Below, piece after piece: positions 34,993-46,738 of a stretch of 64,000 nt of DNA. The stretch's first letter is position 1; each line of letters starts with the position of its first letter. The stretch lies in NCBI GenBank assembly GCA_037179385.1, contig CM074189.1, positions 20,905,020 to 20,969,019 on the forward strand, given 5' to 3'. The stretch comes from Holothuria scabra (Eukaryota > Echinodermata > Holothuroidea > Aspidochirotida > Holothuriidae). Below the pieces are notes generated by a model. That model saw only the letters and a list, made by a program, of their open reading frames with translations. It was not told the origin of the DNA and made no database searches. Both the position numbers and the translations under genes were made by a program.

Positions 34993-36219
34993 CACTCTTA
35001 AAAAAATTGGGCAAATTTTGCCCAACTTTTTGACCAACACTGGGCATCTATTCAACAACCTAAACAGTTGGGCAAAACTTTAACCAACCAAATTGGGTAA
35101 AGTTTGAACCCAACTGTTGGGCAAGAGATTACCCAACTGTTTGGTAAATTAGCATTTTAAAACATACCCACTTGTTGGGCACTTCTTTTATTAAACTGTT
35201 GGGCAAATGCATTAACCAAATGTTGGTTATATGTTAATCATCTTTTCCTTAAACATTGGTGCTTTCTTTAAATGTTAGGTTGTAGGTTATGGCAGGGAGC
35301 TGCCACTGCAGCTCCCTGGTTATGGCAACCCATCGGTCCCGGTTAAAAAACCCTGGCTTAATAACCTATTTGGTTTGTCACTGAGTTTCGTATAGGTACG
35401 TCCAAAACTATCATTTTTAAAAGGCACTGTAAAATGATGTGTGTTAATGATGTGATGAAGTATTGTAGTTTCATCAATGCATAAATGTGAACACAAGGGC
35501 TGCATGAGAATTAGCTGGTCCGTAGCTCTCATACACTAATATCATGGTTAGGAGACAGGTTTCTTGTTATGCCGAAAGGTTTCAAATAATAATATATAAA
35601 CGCTCATTCGGACGTGAAAGAGAATATCCCAGATCCTGACCTCTCATTGGATAGCAGTTTTGCGCCAAATACGAATCATGGAATCTCATACAAATGTGTT
35701 CTAGTTCGTAGTACTGTTTAAAGAATTTTATGGAAATAGAGATCGATTTCATGGTCTAAAGTAATGTACGAGTTTAGCTGTTTGGCCAATATAAAAGATG
35801 CCAAAGAGAATTTTCAGATTATGGTACCATGGTCTGATTATGAGAAGAATTGTGAAACAAATCGGGTCAAGTGCACTGTTGTTTGGTGACAACACTGCAA
35901 CCAACAATATACCCAACAAATTGGCAAAAAGTTACCCAACAAGTGGGTAAAGGGAAAATATGCTCAACTGTAGAATAAAATCTTATCGTCATTTTGACCA
36001 GTCAGTTGGGTATAACAGTATACGTGTGCATGGAAGGGGAAATTTAACCATTATGTGAGCAAAGATTGACCAACACTTAAGCAATTACTTTTACTCAACA
36101 AAAACTTTGCCCAGCGTTTAAACATTGCACCAATTAGCCCCAAAGTTGGGCAAAGTTTAACCAACACATTTCATAAACTTCTTTAACCAACGGATATTTT
36201 ACCCAACGTTTTAAGAGTG
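34993..36219 (+). mobile_element. family B element, copy 2, nested in TTAA-1
   Basis: Flanked by TA (34991-34992, 36220-36221). It matches copy 1 (32543) end to end with few substitutions and two notable indels: copy 1 has an extra ~18-bp GTATTTTTAAAAGGCCCT-like segment near 32960, and copy 2 has about 17 extra bases at ~35311-35328 that complete the palindrome CAGGGAGCTG/CAGCTCCCTG. Both copies keep the GTTGGGCAAA-type word array at each end. Same orientation, 1.2 kb apart. Different flanking dinucleotides (TG against TA) show two insertions rather than duplication of one locus. Confidence 0.85.
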
Positions 36220-36509
36220 TATGTGTTACCAGAATACTCTCAGTACAGTGAATGCGGTGTATACTAACAAGTACAGTAGCCTATTCAGAATTTATTAAAT
36301 TTGCTGTCATTCAAAGAGCTGTGCCAGTTGAGAATTTATGTAGATTACTGCAAAATTGTAGTTTAGGGTGAGAATTGGCTGAGATTTAAATTATTAGGTA
36401 CCTCCTAACGAATCAAGATGTTTTTCATAACTTCTACCTCCATTTTGATGAAGTTCCATCACGGCTACTGCTAAGCCAGACTGTCGTCGGGGTGCCTCTG
36501 TGAGAATCT

Positions 36510-36605
36510 TACCGACGTAGCAGGCTGTACGGCATATTCCTTGTTCAGTCATGTCCCTAAGAGATGAGAAGCTGACAGGAAAAAAAAAATCCGCTCCGCG
36601 GGGTA
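36510..36605 (+). mobile_element. TACC mini-element, 96 bp
   Basis: Left end TACCGACGTAGCAGGCTGTA and right end TCCGCTCCGCGGGGTA; the right end reversed reads TACCCCGCGGAGCGGA, so the ends are imperfect inverted repeats starting TACC. GGCATATTCC and GAGAAGCTGA are shared with the 63478 copy of almost the same length. An A run sits before the right end. Confidence 0.55.
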
Positions 36606-36774
36606 GTGAGGATTATGCATATAACAACTGCTTACGATAAGCACCCAACGTTGAGGTAAAGGTTACTCATCAGGAACCCTTGGTACATGATCCGATCTTA
36701 GATTGTACTTGAGCCCCTCGTCCCTAGAAACATCCTGTCGGTAAGGTTTGACTCATTTACAAGCTTGAAGACAA

Positions 36775-37062
36775 TTAATTATTCATCAACACAGACAGTT
36801 TCAACTTTCCCAGCCTAATTATTTACAACTTGTCCCCCAAATGCTTAATAATCATCTTCCCCCAGACATAAAACCAGTTTGCTTCATGGCATACAACGGT
36901 CAGTATTCAGGCCCGAATGCATAAGATCACTCTTAGGGCATTCTGAATACTATGAGCTACTCTGCTCTTTTAATTTGATATCAATCAAAAAGCTGTGCCA
37001 ATTGTGAATTCCCGTAGACTGTTGACTACTGGTAAAATTTTAATTTGGAGTGAATAACGACT
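36775..37062 (+). mobile_element. TTAA-1 MITE, diverged copy
   Basis: Landmarks ACACAGACAGTTTCAACTTT, CCAGTTTGCTTCATGGCATA, CTGTGCCAATTGTGAATTCC and TTTAATTTGGAGTGA follow the family order. The left TTAA is at 36775-36778; the right TTAA is lost. Several small indels set it apart from the intact 304-bp copies. Confidence 0.6.
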
Positions 37063-37357
37063 TTCTTCATGGCAAGCATTCAGTTGCGTCATACCCCGAG
37101 GAACAAACGGTTTTTCGTTCACCTTTCCATTATGAAAAATTAAGGGGTGGTAGTCTAAGGGGACGACAGCCAAACAGGCGTTCAGCTGTTCTAGTTGTTG
37201 TAAAAAACAGCAGTACTGTCAAGCGTGGATTACTGTATGAATATATGCTTGATAGGAGACCACAAACCATAACCTTTACTAAGGAATTTCCTGAAATAAG
37301 ACACACTTCAGCCAAATTTCTTACAAATTCAACTGGAGTGAGCTGAAATTCGGGTAA

Positions 37358-37462
37358 CGTCAGTTAGTTAGGTAGATAGAGTTTTACGGCCCAGTTTCTA
37401 ACCAATTGGGCTTAGTCGGGCCGGCCACGGCCTTTTTTCCAGTTGTGGCTCACTGGTTTGTT
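37358..37462 (+). repeat. SINE-like repeat X, right-half copy
   Basis: AGTTAGGTAGATAGAGTTTT, ACGGCCCAGTTTCTAACCAA, TTGGGCTTAGTCGGGCCGG and CAGTTGTGGCTCACTGG follow the family core. Both tRNA-like boxes are recognisable but mutated. Confidence 0.6.
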
Positions 37463-38762
37463 TACCCGTGTTCATTACTTGGGTATACGTAAGAGAGTGG
37501 CGTCAAAAAAGACCTACGAAGCACACTTAACTTCAGTCTCATTATCGCCGATTGAGAAAAGGAGTGTGCGTCCTTACACGTATAGACCTCATGCTTTAAG
37601 TCTATCTTTCCAAATCCGCCTTGTTTGCAAAACGTAGCTGGATTGCAACAAACTATAAACGAGACGTTTGTCTGTCCATTGATATGTACAGTACATCGGC
37701 AATAGTGCGAAATGTACCTTGGAAGGCCTCGTCGCATCTGCCAGATTATTACATTCCAACAGTGTCTCTCTCCAATTATAAATTTAATGTAAACTTATCA
37801 CAGCTTGCTTTCATGTTCAATTACATCTCAATTTGAGTACGACGAACTTTGTAGAGTCTCTTTTATTTTATCAAACTGAGATTTGAGCCTCGTGTCGTAC
37901 CAATGATTGATGTACATTCTACAATCCTCGACAAAAATGAAAATCAATAGCAGCAGGTCGAGTCCATCTTTTTTTTTTTTTTTTATCGTTGACCACGTGG
38001 CAAAAAACATTTATTTCATTCTTCCTCGTTCCATCAATGGCATATGTGGACAGATATATCAGTATTTTGCCATATTATATTCGAAACACCGAGTGCGGTT
38101 CTTAGAAATCTCAACCTTTTCGTATGGTTGTCAGCAGCAAGAATGATCACGAATGTCCCTGTTTCTTGTGTAAATTTGGAATTTTGTAAACGTGTAGACC
38201 TACAGTGTTTAGTAAGAATTACCAAGGAAGAGGACAAGTGGGCAACGGAAAATGTTGGAAGAAACAAATTTCGCTCGTATAGGGAGAAACCAAACGCGAA
38301 GAGCAAGTTTTACGGGAGAGTCCCTGTAAGCTATGAGATTTTAGCCAATTGACAAAGTATGTCTCGGGGTGGATATGTTTGAAAATTGGGGAGCATGGGC
38401 ACAACGGTTCTCACTGGGGTGGGCAAAAGTCCCTTATTCAGCCTGGTACCGCCACTGCATGTATTAGAGATAACTTGTAATGGGAAATTCCATTGAAACT
38501 TCGATATCAGTGTGATGCAGTAAAAAAAATTCGTTAAAGTGTAATTTAGATTAACTAGACTTTATAGTATAGTTATTACAACGCTAAGTGAATACTATTA
38601 GATGTGGGAGAAGTCTATTGCCTTTAAATTGCAACGTTAGTTATAGAAACCAGCTCAACAGAGATTAGATCAAATTCGGTTTCTTTGAAAGGCCATGCAA
38701 ACAGTAATTCGGATTGGAATGCCGTATGTTTTTCTCTTGGATGAAAACCGAGTTACTTTAAA
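37463..38762. other. non-coding stretch, nothing recognised
   Basis: Overlapping open frames of 60 to 102 codons occur on both strands (37462-38404) and match nothing I know. A T run lies at about 37970-37984. Confidence 0.4.
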
Positions 38763-38782
38763 CAGGGAGTTGCAACTCCCTG
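38763..38782. repeat. 20-bp perfect palindrome CAGGGAGTTGCAACTCCCTG
   Basis: Second identical copy of the 20-mer at 29826, followed in both cases by CT and three or more T or A residues; further flanks differ. Confidence 0.85.
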
Positions 38783-39817
38783 CTTTAACCCGGCTGGCTG
38801 GGGATGCGTGGACTCCCGAAACTCTCGGTTGCTAAACTTGCTTGCTTCAAACACCGCGGCCTCCGAAAGCCTACCAGGTTACACTATATTTTCAAAAACG
38901 GAGAAACAAACATTAGTATAGAGGGAGGATGCATGTTATGTTGTCTACAATATGAAAGTAGAAAAAAAAACTGGTAGGTGAACCGTCCCATAAAACAAGA
39001 ACAGGAACATATCTGAATTACTTTTGAGAAAAATCCCTGGAGGGCCATAAAATTTCATATGCTCCTGCCCCTTAAGATTGCAAACTTCGAAGTATGTGTG
39101 ATCCTTAATGTAGATAATCTCCTTCAAGTATGCGACGAAGTCAATACATTTATTCCATATCGTTAAACTCTTCGACAAGACTCACGGTGTAAGCGAATAT
39201 GAAGTACAAGAATATAAAGATTTTCAAGGTTTTTAAGGCATTTAAAAGGTTCAAATGGAAATCATTTGTGGAGCCCTCATCTTCTTTTTTCATTATTCGT
39301 AAGGCATAACAATGTGAAAAAACACACACACTCTTCTTCAAGTAGTCAATAAGGTACCAGTAATTACGGCAATGTGTTTCCTGAACGACTCAATATCCTT
39401 TGACTTTTGCTGCCTTCTAAAATAAAAAAGGATCTAATCAACTTGGAGAAATGTTTTCCATTTAAGTTCAATTTGTTTTGTGGGGCGTACTTGTTTGAAC
39501 GACACACTAAAATGAATGTTTACTGTTTCAACTAGATAAAAAGGAAAAGGTTGGATAACGTTTCCGTTCAGTTTCAAACACAGGTCAGTTACCGTCGGTC
39601 TGTCGGTGCAAGTCCTTCCCTACAGTCGCTCCTCAGAACGAAAGGCGGGAAATATCGTGGGCATATCCTACAACCCCCATGCCCTTGGGGGGATACACTT
39701 CTTCATTTTATGTTAATTATATTGTTTTGAAACAAGTGCCTTTACAGTTGCTCCTAGTTGAGCGTGATGGACATTAAATGTAACATCTTTTAACATAATA
39801 TTATAGAGGCTTTTCAT
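38783..39817. other. AT-rich stretch, nothing recognised
   Basis: No gene or shared repeat seen. Confidence 0.4.
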
Positions 39818-40050
39818 ATGACGTCATAATACCCCCAGCGACCAGGTTGGAGTACAATGGTCCTTGTTCATTGACGACACACTGAAGTCCTCCTTGGGGC
39901 AAAGCAATGGAACACGTGGCCTCACCCATAAGAACCCCCCCCCCCCTCCCCGCCACGTTTAACAGACTGTGCGCGTTTTCGACTGGTGGACAAAACAGCT
40001 GTCTGCATTTGTCTGTGTTGGTTTTTGCCCCAAAGGAAATCATATGTACA
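39818..40050 (-). repeat. CRE-containing repeat, minus copy
   Basis: Reverse-strand copy of the unit at 31953. It contains ATGACGTCATAATACCCCCA at its left, which recurs inverted at about 56931-56975, then CATTGACGACACACTGAAGT, CCTTGGGGCAAAGCAATGGA, CACGTGGCC, a C run (39937-39950), GACAAAACAGCTGTCTGCAT and TGCCCCAAAGG. The CACGTG and TGACGTCA words are typical bZIP/bHLH binding sites; function is not shown. Confidence 0.55.
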
Positions 40051-40368
40051 AGGGCTATAGACTACACTCGATACAGTTGCCCGTCCAATGTATATACCGC
40101 GCATATTTAAGTGCACACTGTACAGTGTGTTTAGCTCTTATTCATGCGTAGTTTACCATGATTCATCCAGCATGGCGGATCCGTGCCGTGACTGCAAAGC
40201 ATGTATTAGCTAAAAGTGAGAGCAATATTTAGTTTTCGCCGGAAGAGACAAAATGCAATCATTAATTGTCGATAAACGGATAATCGATACAAAAAAGTTA
40301 TCTCAGTATCCAATACCCCATGAAGTGAGTTCACGCCAAAGCCGAAATCCGCTGCTTGTTTTGGGAAG
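40051..40368. other. non-coding stretch, nothing recognised
   Basis: No gene or shared repeat seen. Confidence 0.4.
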
Positions 40369-40422
40369 GACGCGGATATTTTGTAGGACGCGGATATTTT
40401 GTAGAACGCGAATATTTTTTAG
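40369..40422 (+). repeat. 18-bp tandem repeat, three units
   Basis: GACGCGGATATTTTGTAG is repeated exactly once (40387) and again with three changes (40405). In a 104-codon open frame this reads as three copies of a six-residue word (RTRIF plus C or F). A micro-expansion; the frame itself matches nothing known. Confidence 0.8.
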
Positions 40423-43342
40423 TCCCAGGACGATAAAGGGTGATTTTCCGAAATACACATTAATATCAAATTTAATTTTTCTGGTAGAAAGTTATGTCTT
40501 TTTTGCAAAACGCAACCGGTTTCATGCCAAACGCAGCAGTTTCAAGCAACGTCTAGAGGGACGTTAGACGTATAGATCTTATGCGTATACCATAACCAAT
40601 GGACTGTAAGCACGACGTGAATTTCGCAATATGCGTATATGGTATCGACTTATATTAGCGCCATACACATTTGTCTTTAACAGGAGGCTCACTTTATGTT
40701 CTGTGACGTCATTTGCCTACGGTCATTTACATATCCCGTCGTCTGGGCCGAATGTCAGGTGCGTGCTGTTTGATAATTGTGGAAAAGTGTTTGCTGAACA
40801 ACGCTCGAGAGTTACTCAATAAAAATCCTTTAATTGTCAGAAGATTAATATTAATCACTTTTTAATAGAGAGCTTTTGATATACGATCGAAATTGTTTTC
40901 CCTAGCTCTTATTTTTACATCCAGTGAATTTTTATTTGATCATTATGCTCAATTTTGGCTATTTGATATATATTAAAATTGCTAATTGTTGGAACGAAGC
41001 ACGTACAAAATCGTTCAAATCATCAATCTATGTTGTAATTATGTTCCATTACAATTCACAGTTGATCGATTATTATCTCTGTAAATTATGATGTACATAA
41101 ATAATAAATACGTTTTCTTGTTTGAAGCTCAGATATAGCTTCATGTATCCATTTCTGAAACAATGATATCTAATTATGAACGATGTTGACAAACTAGCAC
41201 TTGGTAAAAAACTAAACGGAAACATATAGCTTTAATCACACGACACATTTAGATATCGCTTCATATTAAGAAATAATCCGGTGATACTTTGTGATGGGTC
41301 TTCTTTATAATTTGCTTAGCTTAGAAATACATCGAAACTTGTATTCGACTTGTTTTACCCCACAAAAAGTATTCTTCCAAAATATGTGCAGTTTAATTTG
41401 CTTTCTAATCCTTCAAAATACTGAAGTGCTACTGTCGTTTTTCATGTGAATCTTTTCGATTAAAATTTCACACACAACTGAGAATAGCTGACCTAAAACA
41501 TTTTCATACAAAACAAGCATTCCGTGGAGGAGCCAGATGAAGTGAAAGTATGTGTAACATATTTTATCGCCATTTTCACAACTCTGATAATCATAAGCAA
41601 ATGATAAGTTCTACTTTAAACAAGCGCATTCAATTTCTCAGGTCGGGCAGACACAACCCTACAAACAGACTAAACTTTTGTGACATTTACCGCAGATTGA
41701 TGAAATGGTAGGTTCTCCAGAACTCAGTGACGTGACCATTCAATCACATCATATATATATAGAAATTCAAAATAAAAATGGAAGCGCGTTTTGCTAACAT
41801 TTTCATCATGCGAAAAAGAGCGAAATGAAATGTGTAAAATCAATAAAAACAGTTTGTTTCTTCAGGTTTTATATTTGAAAAAAGTGGCAACTTACTCAGT
41901 CAGCTGATAACTAGTGTGCTATTGCAATGATGAAAATGTCTTCCTCTAAAAATAACACTTATCTATTCCTGTTGTGAGATCGTATCTTTTGTTTTCTTGA
42001 TTATGCTTCATATGCGAAACTTAATTTTACCATTTAAATTTATGCAACGTCACATTCAAGTGAAATAATTTGAAGTTAGTAGCCTATGTGAAGGACTAAA
42101 AGATTAAAAGATTAAAAGAAACCAGAAATCTTTCATGCAAAGTAGGAATCGTCCAGAAGAAATAGTACTGCAATACACTTTTGAGACAGGTGTTAAGGAA
42201 TCAAAGGCTTTTCCAAACACATTTTGGTTTCAAATTTATTTGATATCATTTTGTTCCTGATGTGAGGATGATGTGCTTTTTTTCATTTACTTTTTTGATC
42301 GAGCCTACACACCAATTTTCCGTAGAAATTCACAGGCCTCTTTTGGGGGACTTTAGAACATGAAAACGACTATGGGAAGAAATTCCCTGACGGTTCCAGA
42401 GAGAACTTCCCATCAGGAATTAAACAAACGAAAAGAATGAAACAAACAATACTGTTTATCAGAGTTGTACTGGGAGACACATATGAAAAGATCAATGTCC
42501 CTTTATAGCCCGAAACAGTCACCCAGTAACTTAGGGGTGACAATAAGTATCAGAGTTCAGTTCTCTTATCCCCACCAAACGGTTGTCATGGGAAATTTGA
42601 TTTAAGATGAGACGTCACGCTGTTTCCTCTTTTAATGCCAAATGAATTCGTCTTTTTTGTAAGCCAGATTGCACTGCAATTTGTATATAAAATTCTTTGT
42701 GATATTATGATATGCTATCGCGATATTGGTTGAAAGGTTGTCATGCCGTAACTAAAAATATGGTTCATTCCAGGGTGCTTACTATCCCCCCCCCCCAGTT
42801 GCAGGACACTAGATAGTGAATCGTACACCGTTGCTATTACAAATCGTCATACACAACAGAAATAGGTTCCATTTTTGAATTTTTTGCCATTCTTTGATGT
42901 GCCACTACCTGGGAATCGAAATTGGTCCCTCCCGCCTGAAAAACGGATGCTTTGATGTTATGTAATAATGATGGGATAAAATATTGCCATATTATAATGT
43001 GATATAACGATAAATGTGATATGACATCGCTATAGTTGTGTACATAACATTTCGATAAGCCTATTCAGTCGTAGTTGGTAATGATCATCAACTCCTATTG
43101 TCCCATTGTGGTCAGTTGACCGTGCGTTATCCTCTGATAAAACCCAGGTGACCGTTCTTTATCCTCCCAAGATAAAGTTGGGTACAAATCACCGGTGTAT
43201 ACACACAATACCACCCCAGTGCGACAACACAGTATGTCCACTATACTACTTGCGTAAGCAGACTCGACTATGGCTAAACTGCATGGTACATACATGAACA
43301 TTGCTGCAACTTAGACCTACGCATATGATGTCAGAGAGAAAA
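40423..43342. other. very AT-rich stretch, nothing recognised
   Basis: Long stretch with no shared repeats and no coding signal. Contains one TGACGTCA (40704) and a C run near 42788-42797. Confidence 0.5.
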
Positions 43343-43535
43343 AATGACGCCCCCATTAGTTTGGGGGCAAAACCAACCAACACCGACAAATGCAGAAAGC
43401 TGGTTTGTCAACCAGTCAAATACGCGCATAGTCTGCTACACATGCAGGGCGAAATCTTATACGTGCGGTCACGTGTTCCATTGTCTTGCCCCAAAGGATG
43501 ACATCAGTGTGTTGTCAATGCATTAGGTCAATTCT
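43343..43535 (+). repeat. CRE-containing repeat, plus copy
   Basis: Single unit: AAATGACGCCCCCATTAG, GGGGGCAAAACCAACC, GACAAATGCAGAAAGCTGGT, GTCAACCAGTCAAATACGCG, AGTCTGCTACACATGCAGGG, CACGTGTTCCATTG, CCCCAAAGGATGACATCAGT. Closest in order to 31953-32150. AT-rich ATGTGATAT-type sequence flanks both sides. Confidence 0.55.
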
Positions 43536-44259
43536 GATGTGATAAAACGATAATGTGATATGATATTGTTACAGTTGTATATGTTGTATTCCGATAATTT
43601 AATATACTATACGATGCCGTGATTAGATATGACAGTAACGTACGGTACTGCGATATCGTGCACACATTTGTTTGAATGAAAAGTATGAAAGAATCCGCAC
43701 TATAGTATCACAAAGAAAGAAATTACGTACGGTATGTACAGGGTAAAAGTAAAAAGAATGTATTGGAATGGAACACTAGGAAGAAGCAAATTACTTCTTC
43801 ATCGCTTCATTGGTATTTTAATTTCAAAACAGACTTCACCGGTTCAGCAGTAATATTTGGATAAACCAGCTGATGGTTCTTTTTTCAATAAATTGCAACA
43901 CTTTGATCGAAACCAACAGACCACAAATTTGTAAATTTCTGTAACATTTCAGCCTTTCGTTGTAATCTTGTCTATGCACATACGTTGTTTAGATAGTAAC
44001 AGGGAGCTTACGATTTTTAGCAAATGGTAACATCTGTGCAGTGCTTCCGATCGAACATGGTTTGCTTAATGACTCCATAATGGTCTAAAACAATCACCAG
44101 AGATATTATTGTGTAACCTAATAAGAGATTTAATTAATCCGCAGCTGGTATCTCTGCCAGAGTCTCTAATTCTACGTTGTTCAATCTGAGAATACTCTTT
44201 GCCATTTTTTAATCACTAAAAATGTAAGAACTATCTAGGAATATAAGCGGACGAAGCTT
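43536..44259. other. AT-rich stretch, nothing recognised
   Basis: ATGTGATATGATAT-like simple sequence near 43545-43640, otherwise featureless. Confidence 0.4.
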
Positions 44260-44812
44260 AAAGTGTACCTCAAGTCAAACAATTCAAAACTATAAATTAA
44301 AGAGCATTAAAAATGAGTTCTAATAGTCCTACTCCCATCTTTATAGGACATTCTTGATTTGAGATATAAAATATTAGAGGTCATTCACTTCAAATGGTAT
44401 ATTGCGCAATAATTTGTGATGTCATTGTTGTACTACCCAAATTACACTCTTTGTATTTCTTTGTTTTTCTGAAAGTTACTGTACCTTGTACCAAGGTGTG
44501 ATAAAACTTCTACTCCTATGGGGTGATGTAATTAATTAAGCTCTCTCTGTGAAACATGCTCTGCAAGCAAACAGGTATAGGTCATAATAACATCTTCAAT
44601 TTTAAAGAAAACAAAGCAGGTAATGTGAGTTGTACAACAAGAAGGTCACATATTATTGCGCAACGGACCAATTTTTTTAAAGTGAATAAATTTCAACATT
44701 TTATGTCTCAGCTTAGGAATGTCCTGTGGAGACAGCAAATGGCCTGGTAGAATTCATTTTCCGTGCTCTTTAATATACATATTTTTAATTTTTTTCACTT
44801 GAGGTACACTTT
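44260..44812. mobile_element. inverted-repeat element with AAAGTGTACCTCAAGT ends
   Basis: The left end AAAGTGTACCTCAAGTCAAA and right end TTTCACTTGAGGTACACTTT are inverted repeats with one mismatch in about 19 bases. The 553 bp between is AT-rich, with an 'ATTGCGCAA' word near each side (about 44402 and 44656) that adds a second, weaker inverted symmetry. No second copy in the window and no clear target duplication, so the superfamily is open. Confidence 0.55.
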
Positions 44813-44956
44813 GAAAACTATGTAACTGGAGCCTTGTTTGAAAATGATTACTTAATTTAAAGAAGCAATCAGAGTTTGACAGAGAATATTCTCATTTTGT
44901 TTCAGCATCTTTTTTTTTCCTTCTTAATTGATTATCTACCAAAATATCGAAACATG

Positions 44957-45206
44957 CACTCTAAAAAATGCTGCGTAGAATTCACACAACATTGTGTGAC
45001 TAGTCAACCAATCAACAAATATGTAGAAAGTACACATGGTTGTGTAATTAATTTACACAACATGTGTATTAATTACACAGTGTTGTGTAAATTCCACACA
45101 TTCTGTGTAAATTTTTTACACAACCATGTGTACTTTCTACACATTTATTGATTGGTTGACTAGTCACACAATGTTGTGTAAATTCTACACAACATTTTTT
45201 AGAGTG
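44957..45206. mobile_element. family C foldback element, near-complete palindrome
   Basis: CACTCTAAAAAATGCTGCGT at the left and ACAACATTTTTTAGAGTG at the right, flanked by TG on both sides (44955-44956, 45207-45208). Arms of about 120 bp pair with few differences, and in the outer 85 bases those I see are all C/T or A/G changes. The interior is made of ACACAACATTGTGTAA-type words in both orientations, with a TGACTAGTCAACCAATCAA block in each arm. No coding capacity. Confidence 0.8.
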
Positions 45207-45208
45207 TG

Positions 45209-46507
45209 GAATAGGTCTTTCAGATTAAAAGAAATGGTAGTTTTGTGTCAATTACTGTATAATGTAATTGTCTGAATATTTGTCAGGTAAAATAATTCCA
45301 TACAGATACAAGACTAGACAGCTCCCCTATACTATAACCGATGAGGATGTTAGGTCGTGACCACGGAACGGGTTTTTTTTTATAACTAGTTTTACGTCAA
45401 ATGCACAAATATGGTCCTGAATTCAAGTTGTGAAAAAGTGTAAATATAAACTCTAGTTGCCGCTTTAAAGAAAAAATTTGGCAAGTTTTTGAAGTTTTCT
45501 GTTTCCACGATTACATATTACACATTAATTATAACATCACAAAAATTATTTCGAATATGTAACGTATAGGTAACTCGACAGATACAAAGCTTACATCACG
45601 GTTGGGACACATTTAATAATTAAAAGAAAACAAAAAATAATGTTGAATAAGAAGAAAACATTAGATAACAAAGAGGAGACACGATAAAAATGGGAGGGGG
45701 GGGGGTAGCAGATTAAGCATAACGATTTATTTAGACTGAATCTCTAATCTGCTTAGAAATAGATAAGTGCTGAAATTTACCTCAAACCCTCAGGAGACTT
45801 GGTGATGAGAAGATAAATGTTGATATAACTTTTTGATTCGTCATTTCTAATGTTTATTTCATAGTTTACCAACTTAATCTGTTTGTGATTTGGTGAGATT
45901 ATACGTAGACATTTTCAAGCATTTCGGCCTTGAATTACTTTATTTTAAGGCTTAATTTTTAAACATTTTGGTCTTAAACGACTATTTTAAGGTTTTAGGT
46001 CGAGGAGGGAACACGTGCATGATGGGGAACATCCTTTTGGAAATATCTTAACCGGTACTCTCCCGATTCGAAAAAAAAAATATTATAAGTGCGGCCATAT
46101 TGCTTATATTACCCACAATCCCACACATCCAATGGGTACATTGTCTATAGCGAATTACCTTCTTACCCTTTGCCTAATTTGTCGTCCTAATGTGATAAAA
46201 CACAATATAATATTTGTTATGAATGGATTGTTATACATAAACGGAAACACCATGTCCTGATACCACAGCCAAGGGGCTGAAGGAATCGCCTCTAAAATTT
46301 CCTGTTAGTAAAAAGTCAAATCGTCATTAGTTTTGCACATTTTAACACATTTGGCCCCCTGACAAAATTTTGTCACCCTGGGAAGCCACCCCCCCCTCCT
46401 CCTTCAAAACATCCTCGTAATTACGGAATCGGGCCTGACTGCATGACTTTCAGTTTTTATCGGCTTGTTTAGAGACAGTGATTAAAGGATAAAAAGCAGG
46501 GCAACTG
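45209..46507. other. AT-rich stretch, nothing recognised
   Basis: A G run at about 45697-45706; no shared repeats. An 81-codon frame at 46015 has no recognisable motif. Confidence 0.4.
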
Positions 46508-46738
46508 CACTCTAAAAAGATGTTTAGGAATAAAACGCCTTTCTGAACACTTTCACCACACTTTGTAAACGGGTTCAGACGAGGAACACACTTTCCTTAT
46601 TTCTTAACATTTCGTCGTTTTAAGACACGTTCAATTGCCAAAAATTAGTGTTTAATTGCTAAACATGTTTAGAATTTAAGCGTGTTAACAAAACGGGTGC
46701 AAAATAAGCGTTAAATTGCTAAACACATTTTTAGAGTG
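46508..46738. mobile_element. family D element
   Basis: Ends CACTCTAAAAAGATGTTTAG and CTAAACACATTTTTAGAGTG. After the shared terminus, the arms are built from GTTTAGCAAT, AAACACTTT and TTTGTAAACG words in both orientations. Flanking dinucleotides are TG and TA, so the target duplication is not intact. Relatives are at 17305 and 11077. Confidence 0.7.

Larger units (their letters stand above)
34669..36389 (+). mobile_element. TTAA-1 MITE carrying two nested insertions
   Basis: Left TTAA at 34669-34672 and right TTAA at 36386-36389. Removing the hAT-type element (34734-34907) and the family B element (34993-36219) leaves about 320 bp of normal TTAA-1 sequence: AGCCTCTCCCACT, TTGTTGCTCCAGAGTGAGTA, ACTCTCAGTACAGTGAATGC, GAGCTGTGCCAGTTGAGAAT, GTAGTTTAGGGTGAGAATTG. 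This gives a clear order in time: TTAA-1 first, the other two later. Interruption occurs at different points of the host element, so each insertion is independent. Confidence 0.8.

Noticed and set aside
39818..40050. Overlapping open frames on both strands (39801-40151) as genes
   Set aside because: They fall inside a dispersed repeat that is broken by stops in its other copies.
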